DNA of 64,000 bases from Paludibacteraceae bacterium (GTDB lineage Bacteria > Bacteroidota > Bacteroidia > Bacteroidales > Paludibacteraceae), in NCBI GenBank assembly GCA_031292565.1, contig JARLGW010000012.1, forward strand, positions 186,001 through 250,000. The letters are read 5' to 3'. The notes under the pieces were generated by a model. That model was not told where the DNA came from. It did no database searches and saw only the letters and a list, made by a program, of their open reading frames with translations. Shown here piece by piece: positions 19,508 through 29,592 of the stretch. Each line of letters begins with the position of its first letter. Positions within the stretch are counted from its first letter, which is position 1. The translations under genes were made by a program, and so were the position numbers.

Positions 19508-20746
19508 ATGATGAATTATATTTTGCCATTTATCAGTCTGCTGAACGAAATGTCGCCCTATCTTCTGTTTGGCTTTTTAATTGCCGGGGTACTCAAGGTA
19601 TTTGTGCCCAAGGAAAAATACATCAATCATATAGCCAAACCCAATTTTCGTTCCGTTATGTGGTCGGCATTGGCCGGGGTGCCGCTACCGTTGTGTTCGT
19701 GTGGCGTAATTCCCACCGCCATGTCTTTGCGCAAAGAGGGAGCTAGTAAAGGTGCCACCGTGGCATTTCTTATTTCCACTCCGCAAACGGGGGTTGATAG
19801 CATTGCCGCCACTTATTCGCTGTTGGGATTGCCATTTGCGTTGCTTCGTCCTATCATCGCTTTTGTTACGGGTATTCTGGGTGGAGTGGCCACTAATAAA
19901 CTGGACAAAACGACTTCGTCCGATGTGCTACCCACGGAAGACGACGAGGCGGATTATAAAGAAAAAAACAAGTTGTTGCGAGTGCTGCACTACGGTTTCG
20001 TGGAAATGATACAAGATATAGGCAAGTGGCTGATAATAGGTATTATTGCCGCCGGGCTGATAGCCATTTTTATCCCCGACAGCTTTTTTGCCGCGTATCT
20101 TCACAACCCGTTGCTCAATATGTTTATCGTGTTGGCTATCTCGGTGCCCATGTATATATGTGCCACGGGGTCTATCCCCCTGGCTGCCGTGCTGATGATG
20201 AAAGGTTTATCGCCCGGAGCTGCCTTGGTGCTTTTGATGGCCGGGCCTGCTACTAACGTGGCCACCATTACCGTGGTGGGCAAAGTGCTGGGCCGGAAAA
20301 CATTGGCTATTTATTTAGGGAGCATCGTGTTGGGTTCGATGGCTTTTGGCCTGATGATAGATTACCTGTTTCCCGCTTCATGGTTCAGCATGGGGCTGAT
20401 GAATCACGACATGATGCACGCTCATCATCACGATGGCTTTTCGCTTGTAAAAGAGGTATCATCTATTTTATTGGTGGGGTTGATTATTAACGCGTTTTTA
20501 CAAAAATATTTGTATTCTTTACGGCTTAAAAAATTAGCAACTATGGCACAAGTGTATAAAATTGGTGGCATGACCTGCAATCATTGCAAAGCCACTGTGG
20601 AAAAAAATTTGGCAAAGGTAAACGGAGTAACTTCCGTACAAGTGGATTTGGAAAAAGCCTTGGCTTACGTAGAGGGGACCCCATCGGACACCGATGTGCA
20701 AAAACTGGTGGATGAATTGGGCTACGAGTATAAAGGAAAGGAATAA
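19508..20746 (+). CDS. SO_0444-type Cu/Zn efflux permease with C-terminal HMA domain
   Basis: PLCSCGVIPTAMSLRKEGASKGATVAFLISTPQTGVDS permease motif; HAHHHDGF His-rich loop; C-terminal GGMTCNHCKATVEKNL. Confidence 0.88.
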   Translation: MMNYILPFISLLNEMSPYLLFGFLIAGVLKVFVPKEKYINHIAKPNFRSVMWSALAGVPLPLCSCGVIPTAMSLRKEGASKGATVAFLISTPQTGVDSIAATYSLLGLPFALLRPIIAFVTGILGGVATNKLDKTTSSDVLPTEDDEADYKEKNKLLRVLHYGFVEMIQDIGKWLIIGIIAAGLIAIFIPDSFFAAYLHNPLLNMFIVLAISVPMYICATGSIPLAAVLMMKGLSPGAALVLLMAGPATNVATITVVGKVLGRKTLAIYLGSIVLGSMAFGLMIDYLFPASWFSMGLMNHDMMHAHHHDGFSLVKEVSSILLVGLIINAFLQKYLYSLRLKKLATMAQVYKIGGMTCNHCKATVEKNLAKVNGVTSVQVDLEKALAYVEGTPSDTDVQKLVDELGYEYKGKE

Positions 20747-20752
20747 TAATAT

Positions 20753-20783
20753 CTCCCTAGCCCTTTTTAGGGGGCGGGGGGGA
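20753..20783. repeat. CCCTTTTTAGGGGGCGGGGGG intergenic repeat overlapping the dusB 3' end
   Basis: Related elements at 50021-50038, 52771-52798 and 52903-52924. Confidence 0.55.
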
Positions 20784-21750
20784 GCGTTATTCCATCCATA
20801 ATGCTGAACAAATCGTCCAACTTCTCAGCTCGTAGCATAGCAATGCGGGTATCCCGAAAATTTGGAATGCCTTTAAATAAAGGGGTGGCTGCCAAATGCC
20901 GGCGACTGTGGATAATGCCCCGTCGTTCGTCGAGCCATTCAACGCTATTCAGCACATGCTGTTTGATAATGCGCATTTGCTCCTCAAAAGGAAGTGGATC
21001 CATATTTTCGCCCGTTTGTAAATAGTGTTTTACTTCTTTAAAAATCCAGGGCTTGCCTATCGAGCCCCGGCCTATCATCACGGCATCCACGCCATATTTA
21101 TCAAAACATTCTTTAGCACGTTCGGGGGTGGTAACGTCGCCGTTGCCAATAATCGGGATGTGCATGCGGGGGTTGTTTTTCACCTCACCAATCAGCGTCC
21201 AGTCAGCATCCCCTTTGTACATCTGTGCACGCGTACGTCCATGAATGGTAAGAGCTGCTATACCACAGTCCTGAAGCTTTTCGGCCAGGTCAACAATCAC
21301 CTTGTTATCATCGTCCCAACCCAAACGGGTTTTCACCGTAACGGGGAGCTTTACCGCGTCCACCACGGCTTTGGTTATTTCCAGCATGCGCGGAATGTCC
21401 CGCAACAGCCCGGCTCCGGCACCTTTCCCGGCCACCTTTTTCACCGGGCACCCAAAATTCAAGTCTATAATTTCCGGTTTGGCGGCTTCGGCAATTTTGG
21501 CGGCTTCGGCTACCGCTTCGGCATCACGCCCGTATATTTGAATAGCCACGGGGCGTTCTTCATCATAAATAGAGAGTTTCTGCTCCGTGCGTTTCACGTT
21601 GCGAATCAGTGCGTCTGCCGACACAAATTCGGTATATACCATGTCTGCTCCAAACTGTTTGCACATCAGGCGGAAAGCTGGATCGGTAACATCTTCCATC
21701 GGAGCTAGAAACAGTGGGTAGGGGTTGAATTCTATATTGCCTATTTTCAT
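20767..21750 (-). CDS. dusB: tRNA-dihydrouridine synthase (DusB family)
   Basis: LAPMEDVTDPAFR, NFGCPVKKVAGKGAGAGLL, IGRGSIGKPWIF. Confidence 0.95.
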   Translation of the reverse strand: MKIGNIEFNPYPLFLAPMEDVTDPAFRLMCKQFGADMVYTEFVSADALIRNVKRTEQKLSIYDEERPVAIQIYGRDAEAVAEAAKIAEAAKPEIIDLNFGCPVKKVAGKGAGAGLLRDIPRMLEITKAVVDAVKLPVTVKTRLGWDDDNKVIVDLAEKLQDCGIAALTIHGRTRAQMYKGDADWTLIGEVKNNPRMHIPIIGNGDVTTPERAKECFDKYGVDAVMIGRGSIGKPWIFKEVKHYLQTGENMDPLPFEEQMRIIKQHVLNSVEWLDERRGIIHSRRHLAATPLFKGIPNFRDTRIAMLRAEKLDDLFSIMDGITLPPAP

Positions 21751-21884
21751 CTTGTTGCGTTAAGGGAGTACAAAAATAGTTTTTTTTAATCATAAGGAGA
21801 TAAATTGGTTGAAACCTTGTAATTTTGCGGGTCGTTATTAAACAATAAGATGCAAAGATGGATAGTCTTTGATTTCAGAAAAAT

Positions 21885-23144
21885 ATGACTAGAAAAGAAA
21901 TCGAAATAATGGCTCCGGCAGGCTCGTGGGAAAGCCTTTCCGCTGCAATTAAGGCAGGAGCCAATTCCGTGTATTTTGGTATTGAAAACCTCAATATGCG
22001 CTCCCGCTCCTCCAATAATTTTACCACGGATGATTTGAAAGAAATTGTTCGCATTTGCAACGAAGCGGACATAAAATCGTATCTCACCATCAACACGGTG
22101 ATTTATGACAACGACCTTTCTTTGCTATTCAAAATTGTGGATGTGGCCAAAGAAAGTGGTGTTTCGGCTATTATTGCCGCCGATGTGGCCGTGATGGCTT
22201 ATGCCCGTGGGCAAGGCGTGGAGGTGCATCTTTCCACCCAACTGAATATAGCCAATGTGGAGGCCTTGAAGTTCTATGCTCAGTTTGCCGACGTGGTGGT
22301 GTTGGCGCGTGAACTCAACATGGATCAGGTGGCCGCTATTTACAAGGAAATTGTGGAGCAACAAATAAAAGGGCCTAAGGGAGAATTAATCCGCATCGAA
22401 ATGTTTTGCCACGGGGCTTTGTGCATGGCCGTTTCCGGCAAATGCTATTTAAGCCTGCATGAAAAAAACTACTCGGCCAACCGGGGGGCTTGCATGCAAA
22501 TATGTCGCCGGGGCTACATCGTGAAGGAGAAGGACAGCGATATGGAACTGGAGGTGGATAATGAATATATCATGTCTCCTAAGGATTTGAAAACTATTCA
22601 TTTCCTCAATAAGTTGTTAGATTCCGGTGTGCGGGTACTTAAGATTGAAGGCCGTGCGCGTGGTGCAGAATATGTGAACACCGTGGTGAGCTGCTACGGC
22701 GAGGCCATACAAGCATATTTGGACAACGCGTATAGCGAAGAGAAAGTGGCCGACTGGGATAATCGACTAAAGCGTGTATTTAACCGGGGCTTCTGGGATG
22801 GATATTATTTGGGGCAACGTTTAGGCGAATGGACATCCAAATACGGCTCCGAAGCCACGGTGAAAAAAGTATATATAGGTAAGTGTACGAATTATTTTGT
22901 CAAATCCGGTGTGGCGGAATTTCTAATTGAAACGTACGACCTTAATAAAGGTGAAGAAATAGTTATTACCGGCCCCACTACCGGAGCGTATGAAGCCAAG
23001 GTGGATGAAATCCGGCTTGATGGCAGTTCGGTGGAAAAAGCAGTGAAGGGCGATGTTATTTCCATTGCCGTAACCGAACGTATCCGCCGCAACGACAAAC
23101 TGTTTAAGTGGGTGGATGCAAGCTTGGTAAAGGATTCGCAGTAA
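21885..23144 (+). CDS. U32 family peptidase (collagenase-like / RNA hydroxylation type)
   Basis: IMAPAGSWESL, EMFCHGALCMAVSGKCYLS, NRGACMQICRRGY. Confidence 0.93.
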   Translation: MTRKEIEIMAPAGSWESLSAAIKAGANSVYFGIENLNMRSRSSNNFTTDDLKEIVRICNEADIKSYLTINTVIYDNDLSLLFKIVDVAKESGVSAIIAADVAVMAYARGQGVEVHLSTQLNIANVEALKFYAQFADVVVLARELNMDQVAAIYKEIVEQQIKGPKGELIRIEMFCHGALCMAVSGKCYLSLHEKNYSANRGACMQICRRGYIVKEKDSDMELEVDNEYIMSPKDLKTIHFLNKLLDSGVRVLKIEGRARGAEYVNTVVSCYGEAIQAYLDNAYSEEKVADWDNRLKRVFNRGFWDGYYLGQRLGEWTSKYGSEATVKKVYIGKCTNYFVKSGVAEFLIETYDLNKGEEIVITGPTTGAYEAKVDEIRLDGSSVEKAVKGDVISIAVTERIRRNDKLFKWVDASLVKDSQ

Positions 23145-23192
23145 ATGAATAACGAAAAATAATAGTTGAATAATCATAAAAAGTTAGATGTA

Positions 23193-24578
23193 ATGAAATT
23201 GAAATTTTTAATCTTCGGTAGTTTAGCCTTGTTGCTGTTTTCGTGTAAGTCACAGCTAAACACTTCAAAACCCAATGAAGCCTATTTAGCTTCTCAAGTA
23301 GAAAACAAACCTTCAACGGTTTCGTTGTCGGTAGATTTGGACATCCCTCAGTTGGAGAAAAGTTTGAATAACAACCTGAAAGGTTCTATCTATGAAGACA
23401 ATAAGTTGGAAGATGACAACTTAATGATGAAAGTTTCCAAAACGGGGGATATACACTTTGCCGTGAATGGAAATAAAATTGACTGTGTGTTACCCTTAAA
23501 GGTTTGGGTGAAAACAGGGTTCAAGAAAGAATTGTTTGGCTTAAAAGCCGAAAGTTATTATGAAGCCAACGGGGCTTTGACGGCGAACGTGAGTATCGCT
23601 TTTGTGTTGCAAAAAGACTGGACGCTTAAAACGCAAACAACGATTAACGGTTATCAATGGACTCAACGGCCAACTATTCAGGCAGCGGGGGTAACTATTC
23701 CTATTACCACGGTGGCCGATATTACTATAAAATCGTTGAAAGGAAAAATAAGCTCTATAGTGGATAAAAGCATTGACAATAAAGCAGATATGCACAGCAA
23801 ACTGGAGCAAACCTGGACGGAATTGCAAGACCCGATGTTGGTTAACAAGGATTATAATATGTGGCTCAACATTAAACCGTTGGAGATTTATACAACACCT
23901 ATAATAGGTGCCGGCAAACAGCTTCATATTAATTTGGGCTTGAGTAGTTTGATTGAAACGTCGGTTGGAGCAAAACCTGTTGTTGTGGCTAAAAATAAGT
24001 TACCTGAATATAAAGTGGTTAGTTCCATACAGCCTGATTTTTCCATCTATTCAAAAGTTAGCATTACGTATGACAAACTTACCGAAATTGCCAAGAAAAT
24101 GGTGGTTGGGCAAGAGTTTGCACAGGGGAGTAAAAAAGTGCGCATAGATAGCTTGACTTTCTTCGGACAGAATGATTATTTGGTGGTGCAGGTTGCCGTG
24201 TCGGGTTCGGCCAAGGGTATTATTTACTGCATGGGTAAGCTTACTTACGATAATAACACGCAAATGCTTTCGGTAACGGATTTTGATTTTGAATTGAAAA
24301 CACGTAATGTGCTTTTAAAATCGGCTAACTGGTTGTTGCATAAAGAATTTTTGAAGAAGATAGAACCGATGTTGAATATTTCTTTAAAAGATCAAATGGG
24401 TACCATGATTTCCTCCGGGAATAGTTTCTTGAAGAACTACCAAATTCAAAAAGGAGTGTCGCTCAACGGGAATCTGAAGAACGTATCGTTCAATAAAATA
24501 ACGATTACGAAAGATGCCATCGTGGTAAACGGCGAAGTAAGCGGTAACGTGAGAATTGCAGTAGGCGATTTGTTTTAG
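23193..24578 (+). CDS. DUF4403-like lipoprotein
   Basis: Lipobox MKLKFLIFGSLALLLFSC; overall resemblance. Confidence 0.72.
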   Translation: MKLKFLIFGSLALLLFSCKSQLNTSKPNEAYLASQVENKPSTVSLSVDLDIPQLEKSLNNNLKGSIYEDNKLEDDNLMMKVSKTGDIHFAVNGNKIDCVLPLKVWVKTGFKKELFGLKAESYYEANGALTANVSIAFVLQKDWTLKTQTTINGYQWTQRPTIQAAGVTIPITTVADITIKSLKGKISSIVDKSIDNKADMHSKLEQTWTELQDPMLVNKDYNMWLNIKPLEIYTTPIIGAGKQLHINLGLSSLIETSVGAKPVVVAKNKLPEYKVVSSIQPDFSIYSKVSITYDKLTEIAKKMVVGQEFAQGSKKVRIDSLTFFGQNDYLVVQVAVSGSAKGIIYCMGKLTYDNNTQMLSVTDFDFELKTRNVLLKSANWLLHKEFLKKIEPMLNISLKDQMGTMISSGNSFLKNYQIQKGVSLNGNLKNVSFNKITITKDAIVVNGEVSGNVRIAVGDLF

Positions 24579-24605
24579 GTACGAGTAAAGGATTATATAG
24601 ATAAT

Positions 24606-24644
24606 AAGGAACGCCTTCTCGAAACATTCGGGAAGGCGTTCCTT
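24606..24644. terminator. Hairpin between convergent genes
   Basis: AAGGAACGCCTTC...GAAGGCGTTCCTT then T-tract. Confidence 0.8.
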
Positions 24645-24647
24645 TTT

Positions 24648-25706
24648 TTATTTGTTCACGTAAACTGTTTGAGTAGGGAATGCAAAATTCAATCCACTGG
24701 CATTGAATTTTTGTAAAACATACAGGTTTACTGCTGATTGCGTTTCCAGAATATCGCTTTCTTTTTTTATAAAATAATAGCAGGTAATGTTTAGTGAAAA
24801 CTCTCCGTAACCGGCAAAGAAAACCAAAATTTTATTTTCAATGGAAGAAAAATTGTCAGGTAAAACTTTAAGTAAATTCATTGCCAATTCCATTTTTTCG
24901 GTGGTAGTGTCGTAAGTCAATCCCAGTTTCAACTCTACCCGGCGTGATGGTTCCTGTGTAATGTTTTCCACGTTGCTATCCACAATCTTGTAGTTAGGGA
25001 TGGTTATCACGCGGCCTTCCAACGTGCGTAAGCGGATACTACGCATCCCGATGTCTTCCACAAAACCGGTAAAGCCCGATACGGCAACCAAATCACCCAT
25101 GCGGAAAGGCTTATCGGCAAAGATGGTAAATCCTCCAAAGATGTTTTTCACCGTGTCTTGAGCAGCCAAAGCAAAGGCCAAACCTCCAATACCCAGACCG
25201 GCTAGCAGAGCACCCACATTTATCCCCGCGTTGTTGAGCGACATGATAGCTCCTATCACCCAAATAATTACGCTTAATGCTTTTTGAATTAACGAGATAA
25301 CGTGTCCGTCCAAATTATTGGACTCTTTTTCGGCCAACGGAATCAGATATTCTCGTATTAAGGAGTTGACCAATCGGGCGGCAAACCACGTGACGTTTAA
25401 CACGATAAGTATTTTGTACACCAGGCTCATGCCTTTGTCAAAGCCGGGGCTTAGATGCAACCGATCGATGCTGAACCAAAAACCGGCCAAAATAATGGCG
25501 GCCACCATCGGTTCCTCCAGCATGTCGATAATAATATCGTCCAAATTGGATTTTGTTTTGGCCGTGAGCTTTTTAAGCACTTTTCCACTAAACCAATATA
25601 AAAGTTTCCCTGCTAGGATAGACGCTAGAATAATTCCCAGCGAAATAACCCAGTCTTTAATGGTGTCGCCGTAAATTTTTTGTAGAAAAAAGTCTCCTGA
25701 ACCCAT
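24648..25706 (-). CDS. Mechanosensitive ion channel (MscS family)
   Basis: GIGGLAFALAAQDTVKNIFGGFTIFADKPFRMGD. Confidence 0.93.
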   Translation of the reverse strand: MGSGDFFLQKIYGDTIKDWVISLGIILASILAGKLLYWFSGKVLKKLTAKTKSNLDDIIIDMLEEPMVAAIILAGFWFSIDRLHLSPGFDKGMSLVYKILIVLNVTWFAARLVNSLIREYLIPLAEKESNNLDGHVISLIQKALSVIIWVIGAIMSLNNAGINVGALLAGLGIGGLAFALAAQDTVKNIFGGFTIFADKPFRMGDLVAVSGFTGFVEDIGMRSIRLRTLEGRVITIPNYKIVDSNVENITQEPSRRVELKLGLTYDTTTEKMELAMNLLKVLPDNFSSIENKILVFFAGYGEFSLNITCYYFIKKESDILETQSAVNLYVLQKFNASGLNFAFPTQTVYVNK

Positions 25707-25728
25707 AGTCTGTAAATTTAATTTGTAT

Positions 25729-26142
25729 TTAGCTCAACGAAATAACGCGTTTTCCATCCGGCTCTTCTACTATATTTACCGTCGTGCAATCGGGTGGCAA
25801 CAAGTTATCAATTTTTTCAGGCCATTCAATAAAGCAGTAGGCACCGCTGTAAAAATAATCTTCATAGCCGAAGTCGAAAGCCTCTTCCGTGTTGTTAATT
25901 CGATAGAAATCAAAATGGTATATGGAATCGCCCTTGGCACTCAAGTATTCGTTTACAATGGCAAACGTGGGGCTGTTAATTACATCCTTCACACCCAGTT
26001 CTTCGCAAACGGCTTTAATAAAGGTGGTTTTTCCGACACCCATGGAGCCGTAAAAAGCAAATACCCGCTTGTTGCCCATCCGGTTGATAAATTCGCGGGC
26101 GGTATTCCGTATTCCTTCCAGTGATTCAATGGTTAATTGCAT
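25729..26142 (-). CDS. tsaE: tRNA threonylcarbamoyladenosine biosynthesis ATPase TsaE
   Basis: FYGSMGVGKTTFIKAVCEELGV, INSPTFAIVNEY, FIEWPEK. Confidence 0.93.
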   Translation of the reverse strand: MQLTIESLEGIRNTAREFINRMGNKRVFAFYGSMGVGKTTFIKAVCEELGVKDVINSPTFAIVNEYLSAKGDSIYHFDFYRINNTEEAFDFGYEDYFYSGAYCFIEWPEKIDNLLPPDCTTVNIVEEPDGKRVISLS

Positions 26143-26259
26143 ATTTTTTGTCTTTTAGCCAAGCACAAAAATACTCAATGTGAGCGAAAGCTCAAAGCTA
26201 TTTGAATTTCTCTTATAATGAATAAGATAAAGAATAAAAACATGGATGAAAGAAAAAAT

Positions 26260-26289
26260 TTTGTATGTGGATGATTTACATTATTTTTG
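26260..26289 (+). promoter_or_regulatory. Bacteroidetes-type promoter of efp (TTTG ... TATTTTTG)
   Basis: -33-like TTTG, 18-nt spacer, -7-like TATTTTTG about 60 bp upstream of efp. Confidence 0.5.
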
Positions 26290-26347
26290 CAGTCCCAAGT
26301 TAGGGGATAACTAAAAAGTAACAAACAAATAATAAATATTTATTTTT

Positions 26348-26911
26348 ATGGCTACTACAGCAGATATTAAAAATGGCATGTGTCTTGACATCGACGGTCA
26401 ATATTTTTTCATTGTAGAATTTTTGCATGTTAAACCGGGAAAAGGTCCTGCCTTTGTGCGTACCAAATTGAAGAACGTGATGAATGGGCGCGTGATTGAC
26501 AAAACATTTAATGCAGGTATTCGCATCGAAGAAGTTCGTATTGAAAGAAGACCATATCAATATTTGTATAAAGATGATATGGGTTACAATTTCATGAATG
26601 CAGAAACATACGAACAAATTTCCATTGATAAAAACCTTATTAACGGTGTTGATTTCATGAAAGAAGGAGATACTATTGAAGTAGTTCTTCATGCACAAAG
26701 CGAAACAGTATTGTATGCCGACCTTCCTACTCATGCAATTTTGGAAGTAACTTACACTGAACCAGGTCTAAAAGGCGATACTGCTACCAACACTTTGAAA
26801 CCGGCAACGGTAGAAACCGGTGCCACCGTACGTGTACCATTATTCATCAATGCAGGTGAAAAAGTGAAGATTGACACAAGAGACGGTTCTTACGTGGAAA
26901 GAGTAAAATAA
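26348..26911 (+). CDS. efp: Elongation factor P
   Basis: [27 protein letters not shown]-terminal [18 protein letters not shown]. Confidence 0.96.
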   Translation: MATTADIKNGMCLDIDGQYFFIVEFLHVKPGKGPAFVRTKLKNVMNGRVIDKTFNAGIRIEEVRIERRPYQYLYKDDMGYNFMNAETYEQISIDKNLINGVDFMKEGDTIEVVLHAQSETVLYADLPTHAILEVTYTEPGLKGDTATNTLKPATVETGATVRVPLFINAGEKVKIDTRDGSYVERVK

Positions 26912-26934
26912 GAATATATTTTTAATTTCGGTAC

Positions 26935-26979
26935 AAACAGAAAGTTGTCTTTTTTAAACAGAAGACAGCTTTCTGTTTT
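26935..26979 (+). terminator. efp terminator
   Basis: AAACAGAAAGTTGTCTT...AAGACAGCTTTCTGTTT then T-tract. Confidence 0.8.
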
Positions 26980-27067
26980 TTTTGTTTGAAATGAAGACCC
27001 TGCCTAATTTGAAATTTTGTATAAAATGGATGTTTTTGCTAAAATTTTACCCGAATTAATGCATTTA

Positions 27068-27117
27068 TATTGTATTTATGTATAAATTTGCATTTGAATA
27101 AGAATATTTATGCAAAA
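27068..27117. promoter_or_regulatory. Putative ArgR operator / promoter region
   Basis: TTTGCAT...TTGAATAAGAATATTTATGCAAA inverted AT-rich repeats upstream of argR. Confidence 0.4.
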
Positions 27118-27183
27118 GTTAAACAGGCTTCACTCATAGATATTTATAATTCGAGGAGGAAACGCAGCCCTTAATTTTTAGCA

Positions 27184-27657
27184 ATGAAAAATAAAAAAAT
27201 CAGACATCAAATCATTACAGAGATCATCAGCAACTCTTCAATAGGGAGTCAGGATGATTTATTGAAGGTGCTTGCCGATAAAGGTTTTTCATTGACACAA
27301 GCCACTCTTTCGCGCGACTTAAAATCGATGAAAGTGGTAAAGCAACCTACCGAAAAAGGGGAGTATCATTATATACTTCCGGCTCAGGGTGTAATGGCTG
27401 AAGGAGAGGCTTCTCCCGAAAATGACAGTTCATTTGTTCAAAAAGGGTTTTTATCCTTGGAGTTTTCGGGCAATATGGCTGTAATTAAAACCAGGCCGGG
27501 CTATGCCGCCGGTATTGCTTCGGATATTGATTCTAAGTCCAACACGGAGTTTTTAGGGTCGATAGCGGGCGATGATACCATCTTGTTAATTATTCGGGAA
27601 GAAGTGTCCCGTGAAACTGTGTTAGAAATTCTTTCGTCAACGATACCCAATATTTAG
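27184..27657 (+). CDS. argR: Arginine repressor
   Basis: N-terminal winged helix (ITEIISNSSIGSQDDLLKVLADKGFSLTQATLSRDLKSMKVVK), C-terminal SIAGDDTILLIIR. Confidence 0.93.
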   Translation: MKNKKIRHQIITEIISNSSIGSQDDLLKVLADKGFSLTQATLSRDLKSMKVVKQPTEKGEYHYILPAQGVMAEGEASPENDSSFVQKGFLSLEFSGNMAVIKTRPGYAAGIASDIDSKSNTEFLGSIAGDDTILLIIREEVSRETVLEILSSTIPNI

Positions 27658-27679
27658 GGTTTAAATTTTATAAATAGTA

Positions 27680-28312
27680 ATGGAAACGGATAAGGTTGAA
27701 ATATTAGTTGCTAACGAGAGCCATCTTGATTATGTTGACATTATTTTACAAACCATAGAAAACGCAGCGAAAGCTCGTGGAACTGGTATTGCAAAACGAT
27801 CGCCCGAATATATCCACAAAAAAATGGATGAAGGAAAAGCTATTATTGCTTTTGTAAATGGTGAGTTTGGTGGGTTTTGTTATATTGAATCGTGGGGTGA
27901 CAAAAAGTTTGTTGCCAACTCCGGTTTGATTGTAGTGGAAAAGTTTCGTGGCCATGGATTGGCTAAATTGATTAAGAAAAAAGCCTTCGAGCTTTCGCGA
28001 ACCAAATTCCCTGATGCAAAGATATTCGGGCTTACCACCGGGTTGGCCGTGATGAAAATAAATTCCGAATTGGGTTACAAGCCCGTTACTTTTTCCGAGC
28101 TGACCAAGGATAAAGAATTTTGGAAAGGATGTGAAGCTTGCGTGAATTTTGATATTCTGCAACGCAACAACTATCGTATGTGCTTGTGCACAGGGATGCT
28201 ATACGACCCTGCTGCCGAAGGCAAGAAGAAAAAAAAGAGTACGTGGAAAACGGTGTTTAAAAAAATTCTGACACTTCCCATCGCTCCTTTTAAAGACAAA
28301 AAAGAAGAATAA
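27680..28312 (+). CDS. GNAT N-acetyltransferase in arginine operon
   Basis: VVEKFRGHGLAKLIKKKAFEL GNAT motif A; position between argR and argG. Confidence 0.85.
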   Translation: METDKVEILVANESHLDYVDIILQTIENAAKARGTGIAKRSPEYIHKKMDEGKAIIAFVNGEFGGFCYIESWGDKKFVANSGLIVVEKFRGHGLAKLIKKKAFELSRTKFPDAKIFGLTTGLAVMKINSELGYKPVTFSELTKDKEFWKGCEACVNFDILQRNNYRMCLCTGMLYDPAAEGKKKKKSTWKTVFKKILTLPIAPFKDKKEE

Positions 28313-28329
28313 TATATACAACATAATAT

Positions 28330-29532
28330 ATGAAAGAAAAAGTATTATTAGCATTTAGTGGTGGGTTAGACACCTCCTTTTGCGCTATATATTTGGCAAA
28401 AGAAAAAGGATATGAGGTGCATACCGCTATTGCTAACACGGGCGGTTTTAGTGCCGATGAACTAAAGGTGGTAGAAGAAAAAGCGTACAGATTAGGAGCT
28501 AAATCGCATGTAGCCCTTGATGTTACCACGGATTATTATGAAAAAAGCATCAAATACATGGTGTTTGGCAATGTGCTTCGTAACGGGACGTATCCTATTT
28601 CAGTTAGTTCCGAACGAATTTTCCAGGCAATAGCCATCATCGAATATGCCAAACAAATTGGTGCCGATTATGTGGCTCATGGTTCTACCGGGGCGGGCAA
28701 CGATCAGGTACGTTTCGACCTTACGTTTGAAATCCTGGCTCCCAAAATAAAGATTCTTACACCAACCCGCGATATGGTGCTTACCCGCGAATATGAAATC
28801 AATTATTTGAAAGAACACGGCTATGAAGCTGATTTCAAAAAGATGGAATATTCTATCAACAAAGGTTTGTGGGGAACTTCCATCGGTGGAAAGGAAACCT
28901 TGAAATCAGACCAAACCTTGCCCGAAGAAGCTTATCCGTCGCAGATAACTAAAAAGGCAGAAGAAACCTTGACTATTGATTTTGTGCAAGGTGAGATTAC
29001 GGGTGTGAATGGTAAAAAATACACGAATAAAATAGAGGCTATTAATGCTGTTGAGGCTATCGGTTCGCAATTTGGAATAGGCCGCGATATGCACATTGGC
29101 GATACCATTATCGGCATCAAAGGCCGTGTAGGGTTTGAAGCTGCCGGAGCATTGCTTATTATCAATGCCCACAAAATGCTGGAAAAACATACGCTTACCA
29201 AATGGCAACAGTATTGGAAAGACCAATTGGGAACCTGGTACGGTATGTTTTTGCACGAAGCTCAATACCTAGAACCCGTGATGCGTGACATGGAAGCTTT
29301 CCTTCAAAGTTCGCAGGCAAACGTTACCGGAACGGTGATAATTAAGCTTCGCCCATACAGCTACACGCTGGTAGGGGTGGATAGCACCTTCGACCTGATG
29401 AAAACCGACTTTGGCGAATATGGCGAAGTAAACAAGGCCTGGACAGCAGATGATGTAAAAGGTTTCACGAAGATCTTGGGCAACCAAATGAAGATTTTCT
29501 ACAACGTACAGAAACGAAACAATAAGGAATAA
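28330..29532 (+). CDS. argG: Argininosuccinate synthase
   Basis: LLAFSGGLDTSFCAIYL, HGSTGAGNDQVRFD, ENNLWG-type region (INKGLWGTSIGG). Confidence 0.95.
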   Translation: MKEKVLLAFSGGLDTSFCAIYLAKEKGYEVHTAIANTGGFSADELKVVEEKAYRLGAKSHVALDVTTDYYEKSIKYMVFGNVLRNGTYPISVSSERIFQAIAIIEYAKQIGADYVAHGSTGAGNDQVRFDLTFEILAPKIKILTPTRDMVLTREYEINYLKEHGYEADFKKMEYSINKGLWGTSIGGKETLKSDQTLPEEAYPSQITKKAEETLTIDFVQGEITGVNGKKYTNKIEAINAVEAIGSQFGIGRDMHIGDTIIGIKGRVGFEAAGALLIINAHKMLEKHTLTKWQQYWKDQLGTWYGMFLHEAQYLEPVMRDMEAFLQSSQANVTGTVIIKLRPYSYTLVGVDSTFDLMKTDFGEYGEVNKAWTADDVKGFTKILGNQMKIFYNVQKRNNKE

Positions 29533-29537
29533 AACAG

Positions 29538-29570
29538 AAAAAGGACTAAGCTCAAAACTTAGTCCTTTTT
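29538..29570 (+). terminator. argG terminator
   Basis: AAAAAGGACTAAG-ctcaaaa-CTTAGTCCTTTTT. Confidence 0.8.
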
Positions 29571-29592
29571 GTTTGTATCGGTTTGTTGAAGT

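Noticed and set aside
21025-21708. 227-aa plus-strand ORF
   Set aside because: Antisense to dusB; composition and motifs are explained by the dusB coding frame
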